Positions 57,260 to 64,000 of a DNA stretch of 64,000 nucleotides are shown in pieces; position 1 is the first letter of the stretch; every line of letters begins with the position of its first letter. The DNA is taken from NCBI RefSeq assembly GCF_000214175.1, contig NC_015564.1:3658001-3722000 (forward strand), given 5' to 3'. The position numbers and the translations under genes were made by a program. Source of the DNA: Hoyosella subflava DQS3-9A1 (GTDB lineage Bacteria; Actinomycetota; Actinomycetes; Mycobacteriales; Mycobacteriaceae). The notes under the pieces are model-generated. The model was not told where the DNA came from. It worked only from the letters and a program-made list of their open reading frames with translations, and did not search any database.

Positions 57260-58276
57260 GTGACCTCTCACATGCTTTCGAACAGTCGCACCTGCCGCGC
57301 TGTCATCAGCGCGCTCGCGGCGACAGCGTTGCTCACCGGATGCGGCACCTCGCCTGAAGCCGCGCCCACCGCGCAGTCGTCTGACGGGCAGTTCCCCCGC
57401 ACTGTTGAGCACTACATGGGCGAAACGGAAATATCCGCGGAACCTCTTCGTATTGCCGGCCTCGACTCCAGCTACGCGGACGCTGTGCTGCTGCTCGAAT
57501 CCGAACTCGTCGCGTACACTGACTATCGACAGCCCGGATTGCCGGAATACCTTGGCGAAGACCGCGAGAAATTCGGGACCACGGCCGAGTCGATCGGCGA
57601 GCTCAACTCCCCCAGCGTCGAAAAACTGGCCGCGCTCGAGCCTGACCTCATCGTTTCCGCGGCCGTCCGTCACGAGGACCTCTACGACCAGTTTTCCGCG
57701 ATCGCTCCTACCGTGTTTTCACAGACCACCGGGCCGACGTGGAAGGAAAATATCCGGCTCCTGGCCGAGGCACTCGGCAAGGAGGACGTCGCGGACGAGA
57801 AGATCCGTGAGTACGAAGAGCGAGCACGCAGGATCGGCGAAGCGATCAACGAGAAACACGGTGATCCCGTGGTTTCGATCGTCCGCTTCGCGGGTGAACC
57901 CACCGCGCGCCTTTACCGGAGTACCTCGTTCAGCGGAATCGTGCTCGAGGATGCAGGGCTCGCGCGCCCTGCCTCACAGCTCGAAGACCCTGACGATCCG
58001 ACAAACATCATGAACTCGATCAGCCCGGAGAACCTGCACCTCGCCGAGGCTGACGTGATTGTCGTCTCAACCTGGAACCCTGGGACTGATTCAGAAGCCG
58101 ACGAAGTGCGCGAAGCAGCTGCTCAGTTCATCAACAACCCGCTTTGGGAAACCCTCAACGGCCGAAAGGTGGATGTCCGCGACGACATCTGGATGACACC
58201 GGTGAGCATTCAGGGTGCGCACGCAATCCTGGATAACCTCGCGGAGATGTTCGACGTCGACCCGCAGACCCCGTAG
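57260..58276 (+). CDS. Iron-siderophore-binding lipoprotein (FecB/FepB type)
   Basis: A 338-residue exported receptor. The lipobox is LLTGC near residue 31. The family III fold shows RIAGLDSSYADAVLLL, KLAALEPDLIVSA, KENIRLLAEALGKED and INNPLWETLNGRKVDVRDDIWM. It would bind a ferric siderophore and pass it to an ABC importer, but no permease genes are near. GTG 57260 or ATG 57272 can start it. The IdeR-like box just upstream fits iron repression. Confidence 0.88.
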   Translation: MTSHMLSNSRTCRAVISALAATALLTGCGTSPEAAPTAQSSDGQFPRTVEHYMGETEISAEPLRIAGLDSSYADAVLLLESELVAYTDYRQPGLPEYLGEDREKFGTTAESIGELNSPSVEKLAALEPDLIVSAAVRHEDLYDQFSAIAPTVFSQTTGPTWKENIRLLAEALGKEDVADEKIREYEERARRIGEAINEKHGDPVVSIVRFAGEPTARLYRSTSFSGIVLEDAGLARPASQLEDPDDPTNIMNSISPENLHLAEADVIVVSTWNPGTDSEADEVREAAAQFINNPLWETLNGRKVDVRDDIWMTPVSIQGAHAILDNLAEMFDVDPQTP

Positions 58277-58280
58277 CAGC

Positions 58281-58306
58281 GAGGGGTCCGTGACATCGCG
58301 GGCCCC

Positions 58307-58308
<2 letters not shown>
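58281..58308. terminator. Hairpin between the siderophore receptor and folA
   Basis: GAGGGGTCC (58281-58289) pairs with GGGCCCCTC (58300-58308) with one wobble. It lies directly after the receptor stop and overlaps the last bases of folA, so it can serve both convergent genes. Confidence 0.6.
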
Positions 58309-58804
<496 letters not shown>

Positions 58805-59623
58805 CTAGACTGCTACCGGCGCCTTGATCGGCGGGTGGTGCCGATAGTTCTCGACGATGATGTCGTCATAGTCGTAATCGAAGAGCGTCGTCGGCTTCCG
58901 GGCAAACTTCAGCGCCGGGTACGGATATGGGTCACGCTCAAGTTGCCTCGTCACCTGCTCTACGTGGTTGTCATAGATATGACAGTCGCCGCCCGTCCAG
59001 ATGAATTCCCCGGGCTGGTAGCCGGTCTGCTGAGCCACCATCTCGGTGAGCAACGCGTAACTCGCGATATTGAACGGCACGCCAAGAAATAGGTCCGCGC
59101 TGCGCTGATACAGCTGGCATGAGAGCTTCCCGCCGGCGACGTAAAACTGAAAGAACGCGTGACAGGGCGGCAACGCCATGTTCTCGATCTCGCCGACATT
59201 CCATGCCGAGACGAGGTGCCGCCGTGAATGTGGCGCGTCACGGATCGACTCGACAACCTGAGATATTTGATCAATATGGCGACCATCCGGGGTCGGCCAG
59301 GAACGCCACTGGACGCCATAAACCGGGCCCAGCTCACCATCCTCCCGTGCCCACTCATCCCAGATTGTGACGCCATGCTCCTGGAGCCAGCGCACGTTCG
59401 ATTCCCCGCGCAAGAACCATAAGAGTTCGTAGACAACCGATTTGAGGTGTACACGCTTGGTCGTGATCAGCGGGAAGCCCTGAGTTAGGTCATATCGAAG
59501 CTGACGGCCAAAGACACTGCGCGTTCCGGTGCCGGTGCGATCGGGCTTGGGTTCGCCGCTTTCGAGCACGTCACGCAGCAGGTCCTCGTAAGGGGTGGGG
59601 ATGGCAGCGAAGGGACCAGTCAC
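58805..59623 (-). CDS. thyA: Thymidylate synthase (ThyA)
   Basis: A 272-residue enzyme methylating dUMP to dTMP with methylene-tetrahydrofolate. The nucleophile Cys is in [12 protein letters not shown], the phosphate Arg cluster is [13 protein letters not shown], and [22 protein letters not shown] is diagnostic. The start GTG 59623 overlaps the stop of a MarR gene (GTGA), so translation is probably coupled to that regulator. It is followed by folA. Confidence 0.96.
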   Translation of the reverse strand: MTGPFAAIPTPYEDLLRDVLESGEPKPDRTGTGTRSVFGRQLRYDLTQGFPLITTKRVHLKSVVYELLWFLRGESNVRWLQEHGVTIWDEWAREDGELGPVYGVQWRSWPTPDGRHIDQISQVVESIRDAPHSRRHLVSAWNVGEIENMALPPCHAFFQFYVAGGKLSCQLYQRSADLFLGVPFNIASYALLTEMVAQQTGYQPGEFIWTGGDCHIYDNHVEQVTRQLERDPYPYPALKFARKPTTLFDYDYDDIIVENYRHHPPIKAPVAV

Positions 59624-60024
59624 GCCTCTACCGTATCGGTTATGCGGGCAATGTTCTCTCGAGACTCTCGGTCAAGTGCTTCCGAGCCCAGCCATTCACT
59701 CTCGTCCGCCGCCAGCAGGTCCGCGAGGCGCGCATAGAGGTCCGCTCCCCTGTCACTGAGATGTACGCGCACCTTCCGGCGGTCCGCGGGGTCGACTTCG
59801 CGATACAGAAAAGCGCGCATGACGAGCTTGTCTACCACGCGCGTAAGTGTCGGACCCGACACCTGTGTCGCATGCTGAACCTCGGCCATCGTCCGCCCTT
59901 CGGCGGACCTGCTTCCCGCTAGCGCCAGCGCCTCGATGACGAGCCATTGATCGAAGCTGAGCGATTCCGATTGCATAAGTGCTTCCGCCGCTTTCGCGCG
60001 TACCTTCGCCAGTCGGTGGAGCAC
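59620..60024 (-). CDS. MarR family regulator, probable repressor of the ami operon
   Basis: A 134-residue winged-helix protein. The HTH and wing are in [48 protein letters not shown], split over residues 45-92. GTG 60024 is used; the frame stays open upstream to about 60120 but offers no other start. It is divergent from amiC and its own leader holds TTTCAATTGAAA. In M. smegmatis a MarR-like protein (AmiA) represses the acetamidase operon, so this is the probable counterpart. Its stop overlaps thyA. Confidence 0.85.
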   Translation of the reverse strand: MLHRLAKVRAKAAEALMQSESLSFDQWLVIEALALAGSRSAEGRTMAEVQHATQVSGPTLTRVVDKLVMRAFLYREVDPADRRKVRVHLSDRGADLYARLADLLAADESEWLGSEALDRESRENIARITDTVEA

Positions 60025-60127
60025 ATATGCCAGCGAGGGCGCTCGCCCTTGCCTGCCTTGTCCGCTCAGCGCCTTCCCAGAAATGACGGCTTCACCTACT
60101 TGCGCTCGATGTGACCAACGCTAATAC

Positions 60128-60139
60128 TTTCAATTGAAA
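60128..60139. promoter_or_regulatory. Candidate MarR operator at the amiC start
   Basis: TTTCAATTGAAA is a perfect 12-base palindrome lying between marR and amiC. It ends on the A of the ATG at 60139. Two relatives occur at 61311-61322 and 61326-61337. Confidence 0.7.
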
Positions 60140-60165
60140 TGAGTGTAGCCCGCAGCGGGGAAGAA

Positions 60166-61251
60166 ATGACAGTGCCTTCGGGAAGACTCCTCCGGCCCCA
60201 GGGAAGCGCTGCGTTGCGCATCGGTATGGTCGTGCCCCTTCAGGGCCCGGCTGGGCTGTTTGGCCCGTCGTGCGAAGCTCTGTCGGCCCTCGGCGCGCAT
60301 GAGCTCAACGCTCGGGGCGGGCTGCTCGGTCGCGAGGTCGAGCTCGAGATCATCGACGGTGGTGGGCGGCCAGCCGATGTGGCGGACCACGTCCGGAGAC
60401 TTGCTGACGAAGGGGTCATCGATGCGGTGAGTGGATGGCACATCTCATCGGTCCGCCATGCGCTCGCGCCAGTACTGGCAGGGCGCATCCCCTATGCGTA
60501 CACCTCCCTCTACGAGGGCGGGGAGCACCGAACTGGAATCTACTGTTGCGGCGAGACACCGCGCGAACAGATCGGCCCCGCGCTTGAGTGGCTGCGGGAC
60601 AACCTGGGCACGCGCAGGTGGATGATCGTCGGCGATGATTATGTCTGGCCCCATTTGTCGGCCTCGGCAGTCCATCACTACGCCCACGATCTCGGGCTGA
60701 CCATTCTCAATGAAACGTTCGTTCACCTCGGACGCAGTGACATGCGCGAGTTGATCGCACGCGTGGCCGCCTTGCAGCCCGAGGGTGTGCTGATGTTGCT
60801 TGTGGGGCAGGATGCCGTCGAGTTCAATCGAGCCTTCGCACGAGCCGGTCTGCACGATTCGATCGTGCGCTTCAGTCCGCTGATGGAAGAGAACATGCTG
60901 ATGGCCAGCGGAACAGACGCCACCATCGGCCTCTTCGTCGCCGCCGCGTATTTCCGGTCGATGATTGGCGCCAATTCTCTTGAACTGGTCAGCCGATACA
61001 CATCTCTGCACGGCGTCCATGCTCCAGCGCTCAACAACGCGGCCGAATCGTGTTACGAGGGCATCCAGACCCTCGCCACGCTGGTGGAACGTGCTGGGTC
61101 ACTTGAGATCAGCCGGCTCGACGCAGTTGTGGATGGTGCTGGCTACGACGGGCCACGCGGCCCCGTCGAGTTTCGCGGCTCGCAAGGAAGCCAGCGGGTT
61201 CATCTCGCCGTAGCGAATGGCGTGGACTTCGACGTCATTACGACGCTCTAG
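60166..61251 (+). CDS. amiC: AmiC-like amide-binding sensor protein
   Basis: A 361-residue periplasmic-binding-fold protein without a signal peptide, so it acts in the cytosol as an amide sensor. LRIGMVVPLQGPAGLFGPSCEAL, DGGGRPADVADHVRRL and WHISSVRHALAPVLAGRIPYAY are the ligand-lobe blocks of AmiC/UrtA proteins. ATG 60166 follows GGGGAAG and is preferred, because the ATG at 60139 overlaps an operator. In Pseudomonas AmiC holds back AmiR; here no AmiR antiterminator is seen and a MarR gene takes the regulator slot. Confidence 0.85.
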   Translation: MTVPSGRLLRPQGSAALRIGMVVPLQGPAGLFGPSCEALSALGAHELNARGGLLGREVELEIIDGGGRPADVADHVRRLADEGVIDAVSGWHISSVRHALAPVLAGRIPYAYTSLYEGGEHRTGIYCCGETPREQIGPALEWLRDNLGTRRWMIVGDDYVWPHLSASAVHHYAHDLGLTILNETFVHLGRSDMRELIARVAALQPEGVLMLLVGQDAVEFNRAFARAGLHDSIVRFSPLMEENMLMASGTDATIGLFVAAAYFRSMIGANSLELVSRYTSLHGVHAPALNNAAESCYEGIQTLATLVERAGSLEISRLDAVVDGAGYDGPRGPVEFRGSQGSQRVHLAVANGVDFDVITTL

Positions 61252-61284
61252 CCCAGATCGTTCTAGCCAGCCTTCGCTCAGCCC

Positions 61285-61337
61285 TTGACTATGTGACGGC
61301 CACCACTTAGATTCATTTGAAATCTTTTCATTTGAAA
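61285..61337 (+). promoter_or_regulatory. amiS promoter with two MarR-type operators
   Basis: TTGACT (61285-61290), a 17-base spacer and TAGATT (61308-61313) form a good promoter. ATTCATTTGAAA (61311-61322) overlaps the -10 and TTTCATTTGAAA (61326-61337) covers the start region, 15 bases centre to centre. This layout suits strong repression lifted by amides. Confidence 0.72.
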
Positions 61338-61353
61338 TTACATGGAGGATCCG

Positions 61354-61986
61354 ATGGGCAACGTGGGCTTGCTATACGTGGGAGCTGTCCTGTTCGTCAA
61401 CGGCTTGATGCTGCTGGGAGCAGTCCCCCAGCGCTCAGCGGCAGTGCTCAACTTGTTCGTCGGCGCTCTCCAGTGCGTCCTGCCCACCGTTCTGCTCATT
61501 CAGGCCGCAGGTGACACCACCGCTATTCTGGCCGCCTCTGGCCTGTACCTTTTCGGTTTCACCTACCTCTACGTGGGAATAACCACTCTTGCGGGTCTCG
61601 ACACCCAGGGGCTCGGCTGGTTTTCCCTTTTCGTGGCCGCCGCCGCAGTGATCTACTCGGCCCTCTCGTTCACACTGAGCGCCGATCCTGTCTTCGGCGT
61701 CATCTGGCTCGCGTGGGCACTCCTGTGGTCCCTCTTCTTCCTGGTACTCGGACTGCGCCGGACTGAATTCACCCGGTTCACCGGATGGGCAGTCGTGCTG
61801 CTGAGTCAGCCGACCTGCACGATTCCCGCATTCCTGGGGCTCACCGGCAATTACACACCTACGGCACCCGCCGCCTGGGGCACCGCTGCGGCGTTCCTCA
61901 CCCTTATCGCGCTCGCCGCGGCGATAGCCCGCCACGAACCAGCAACCAGTCACGTGGGCGCCTCATCCCGAGCCATCCACGCATAA
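61354..61986 (+). CDS. amiS: AmiS/UreI family amide channel
   Basis: A 210-residue membrane protein with six helices and the family N-terminus [41 protein letters not shown] and FVLGL-type segments match proton-gated urea channels and AmiS. It lets short amides or urea cross the membrane. GGAGG before ATG 61354 decides the start over ATG 61342. amiE follows 35 bases later. Confidence 0.92.
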   Translation: MGNVGLLYVGAVLFVNGLMLLGAVPQRSAAVLNLFVGALQCVLPTVLLIQAAGDTTAILAASGLYLFGFTYLYVGITTLAGLDTQGLGWFSLFVAAAAVIYSALSFTLSADPVFGVIWLAWALLWSLFFLVLGLRRTEFTRFTGWAVVLLSQPTCTIPAFLGLTGNYTPTAPAAWGTAAAFLTLIALAAAIARHEPATSHVGASSRAIHA

Positions 61987-62021
61987 CCACTCAGGTACAC
62001 CACAACAAGGAGGGATCCCTC

Positions 62022-63059
62022 ATGCGTCACGGCGATATTTCATCCAGTCCAGACACAGTCGGCGTCGCGGTCGTCAACTACAAGATGCCGCGCCTGCATA
62101 CCAGAGCCGAGGTACTCGAGAACGCGCAGAAGATCTCCGACATGATCGTCGGGATGAAATCCGGCCTTCCGGGCATGGATCTCGTCATCTTCCCGGAGTA
62201 CTCGACGCAGGGCATCATGTACGACGAGTCCGAGATGTACGAGACCGCAGCGACGATCCCCGGTGACGAAACCTCGATCTTCGCCAAAGCCTGCCGCCAG
62301 GCGCGCACGTGGGGGGTCTTCTCCATCACCGGCGAACAGCACGAAGATCACCCGCACAAGCCCCCCTACAACACTCTCGTCCTCATCAACGACCAAGGCG
62401 AGATCGTTCAGAAGTACCGGAAAATTCTCCCGTGGTGCCCCGTCGAAGGGTGGTATCCGGGCGACACCACCTACGTCACGGCGGGCCCAAAGGGCATGAA
62501 GATTTCCCTCATCGTGTGCGACGACGGCAACTACCCAGAGATCTGGCGGGACTGCGCGATGAAGGGGGCCGAACTCATCGTCCGCTGCCAGGGCTACATG
62601 TACCCCTCGAAGGACCAACAGGTACTGATGGCCAAAGCGATGGCCTGGGCGAACAACTGTTACGTCGCAGTGGCGAACGCCGCGGGATTCGACGGCGTGT
62701 ACTCGTACTTCGGCCACTCCTCAATCATCGGTTTCGACGGACGCACCCTCGGCGAGACCGGTGAGGAGGAATACGGAATCCAGTACGCGCAACTCTCGCT
62801 CTCCGCCATCCGCGACGCTCGAACCCACGACCAATCCCAGAACCACCTGTTCAAACTGCTGCACCGCGGCTACTCCGGTGTGCACGCTGCTGGCGACGGC
62901 GACAAAGGCGTCGCCGACTGCCCCTTTGAGTTCTACAAGCTCTGGGTTACCGACGCGCAGAAGGCTCAGGAGAAGGTGGAAGCAATCACCCGCGAGACAG
63001 TCGGCGTCGCAGAGTGCCGTGTTGGAAACCTGCCCATAGAACAAACGCGAGAAGCCTAA
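62022..63059 (+). CDS. amiE: Aliphatic amidase
   Basis: A 345-residue nitrilase-superfamily enzyme hydrolysing short amides such as acetamide and propionamide to acid and ammonia. The tetrad is exactly at the family positions: Glu59 (FPEYS), Lys134 (YRKILPW), Glu142 (PVEGW) and Cys166 ([12 protein letters not shown]). Length equals that of Pseudomonas AmiE and the acetamidase of Rhodococcus and mycobacteria. AAGGAGG precedes ATG 62022; the longer frame to 61785 is inside amiS. Confidence 0.97.
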   Translation: MRHGDISSSPDTVGVAVVNYKMPRLHTRAEVLENAQKISDMIVGMKSGLPGMDLVIFPEYSTQGIMYDESEMYETAATIPGDETSIFAKACRQARTWGVFSITGEQHEDHPHKPPYNTLVLINDQGEIVQKYRKILPWCPVEGWYPGDTTYVTAGPKGMKISLIVCDDGNYPEIWRDCAMKGAELIVRCQGYMYPSKDQQVLMAKAMAWANNCYVAVANAAGFDGVYSYFGHSSIIGFDGRTLGETGEEEYGIQYAQLSLSAIRDARTHDQSQNHLFKLLHRGYSGVHAAGDGDKGVADCPFEFYKLWVTDAQKAQEKVEAITRETVGVAECRVGNLPIEQTREA

Positions 63060-63084
63060 GACCCAGGGGCAGTAAGGATCCGCC

Positions 63085-64000
63085 ATGCCGTTTCTGACCG
63101 ACATGTTCCACGAGAACAACAAGAACCACCCGACCGACTCGGCGGGCGGATCCGGCCCCCGCGCTGATGTCCCCGCATCCCACCCCTCGCGCGGAATCAA
63201 TAATGGGGGCTTCAGCCCGGACGTGCTGACCGCCAGACTCGGTGAGCGCATCATCGGGCAAGATGCTGCGATAGCAGCTGTGGTCAGGGCCGTTACGCTA
63301 GCGCAGTGCGGACTGTGTGATCCTGCGCGACCACTCGCGAACATCCTGCTCGTTGGCCCCACTGGCGTCGGCAAAACCGAACTGGTGCGACGTGTCGCGG
63401 CCGAACTGCGCAGCGGGCCGGATGATCTGTGCCGTATCGATATGAACGCGCTCGCACAAGAGCACTATGCGGCTTCTTTCTCGGGGGCACCACCCGGATA
63501 TGCGGGCAGCAAAGAATCCTTCACCCTATTCGACAAAGGAAGCATTGAAGGAGATCCTTACACTCCCGGAATAGTCCTATTTGACGAGATTGAGAAAGCA
63601 GACCGAACAGTCCTTCGGGCGCTGCTGCAAATTCTGGACAGTGGCGTATTACACCTCGCCAATGGAGAGCGCACGATATCGTTCCGCAATAGCTACATCT
63701 TCATGACCTCGAATCTTGGTTCACGTTCGATTTCCCAGTCCAGACGGCGAATCGCTTCTAGATTCGGGCTTGCACGAGACGGCGCCACAGTCGTGCGGCG
63801 AGAACTCGAGCGCTTCTTTGACCCCGAGTTCTTCAACCGGATAGATGAGACCGTGATTCTTAGGGAGTTCACTCACGAGACCGCAATGAGGGTGACACGG
63901 CTCGAGCTTGACCTCCTATCGCAGCGGCTCGCACGGCGGTCCGTCGTGCTCACCACGAGTCCGGCAGCTGTGAGCACCCTTGCCGACCGGGGCTTCGACC
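63085..64000 (+). CDS. amiB: AmiB-like AAA+ ATPase (3' end outside window)
   Basis: The frame is open from ATG 63085 to the window end, 305 codons. After a 45-residue linker comes a ClpB/ClpC D2-like AAA+ module: GQDAAIAAV, Walker A GPTGVGKT, Walker B VLFDEIEK, sensor SNLGS, and arginine-finger region DPEFFNRIDE. It has a single ATPase domain, as does AmiB of the Pseudomonas amidase operon, which is an energising or chaperone-like partner of AmiS. It lies 25 bases after amiE. The end of the gene is not in view. Confidence 0.88.
   Translation, partial: MPFLTDMFHENNKNHPTDSAGGSGPRADVPASHPSRGINNGGFSPDVLTARLGERIIGQDAAIAAVVRAVTLAQCGLCDPARPLANILLVGPTGVGKTELVRRVAAELRSGPDDLCRIDMNALAQEHYAASFSGAPPGYAGSKESFTLFDKGSIEGDPYTPGIVLFDEIEKADRTVLRALLQILDSGVLHLANGERTISFRNSYIFMTSNLGSRSISQSRRRIASRFGLARDGATVVRRELERFFDPEFFNRIDETVILREFTHETAMRVTRLELDLLSQRLARRSVVLTTSPAAVSTLADRGFD

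Noticed and set aside
60025-60117. Upstream extension of the MarR frame
   Set aside because: The frame is open but contains no ATG, GTG or TTG, so GTG 60024 was kept.

Overview
This is chromosomal DNA of a high-GC actinobacterium, most likely a non-Mycobacterium member of the mycolate lineage (Mycobacteriales/Corynebacteriales). The evidence is a giant type I fatty acid synthase followed by acpS, aerobic DesA3-type desaturases with a dedicated ferredoxin reductase, an FadE5-like acyl-CoA dehydrogenase, secreted cutinases, an LpqN/LpqT-type lipoprotein, and a dinG/pncB/clpS/DUF2017/P1-peptidase/rhomboid/murI/MBL/rph/rdgB block in nearly the order known from Mycobacterium tuberculosis (Rv1329c-Rv1343c). 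No prophage, insertion sequence, rRNA or CRISPR array was seen. Many starts are GTG and many genes overlap by 4 bases. The genus cannot be fixed from sequence reading alone. Layout. 0-8 kb: the 3' end of pgi, an overlapping condensation-fold (HxxxD) protein, a Ser/Thr kinase, cobF, a TetR regulator, tRNA-Arg(CCT) and two secreted cutinases. 8-13 kb: an accessory catabolic island. An FCD-type GntR regulator and two Asp/Glu-racemase/maleate-isomerase superfamily enzymes are transcribed leftward; a D-2-hydroxyacid dehydrogenase, an amidase-signature hydrolase and a nitrobindin-like protein are transcribed rightward. 13-17.7 kb: FadE5-like dehydrogenase, a self-regulated-looking ABC exporter with its TetR, an ABM-fold protein and a decayed reading frame. 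17.7-20.5 kb: divergent gabT and gabD. 20.5-28 kb: two DesA3-like desaturases, a ferredoxin reductase, a DesT/FabR-like regulator, a solute-binding lipoprotein and gdhA. 28-31 kb: DUF3618, Bcp peroxiredoxin bracketed by DnaA-box-like sites, an AbiEi-like protein and a TetR. 31-40.5 kb: fas and acpS. 41-55 kb: tRNA-Leu(TAG) and the housekeeping block, ending with a tandem PTH2-like protein and serB. 55-58.3 kb: ctaD and an iron-siderophore-binding lipoprotein behind an IdeR-like box. 58.3-64 kb: folA-thyA-marR facing a complete aliphatic amidase (ami) operon that runs off the window in amiB. How the genes work together. A 12-14 bp palindrome (ATTGT-2-ACAAT) lies in the divergent promoter of the 8-13 kb island and again between gabT and gabD. 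This suggests that one GntR protein controls an amide/dicarboxylate pathway feeding GABA or a similar amino acid into succinate. At the other end, TTTCA(A/T)TTGAAA sites sit at the amiC start and over the amiS -10 box, next to a MarR gene that is itself translationally coupled to thyA-folA. That layout resembles the inducible acetamidase locus of M. smegmatis but uses an AmiB-type AAA+ protein. The fas promoter carries two copies of a TGAGGATTnCCTCA palindrome. These regulatory links are inferences from sequence and need binding or expression data.
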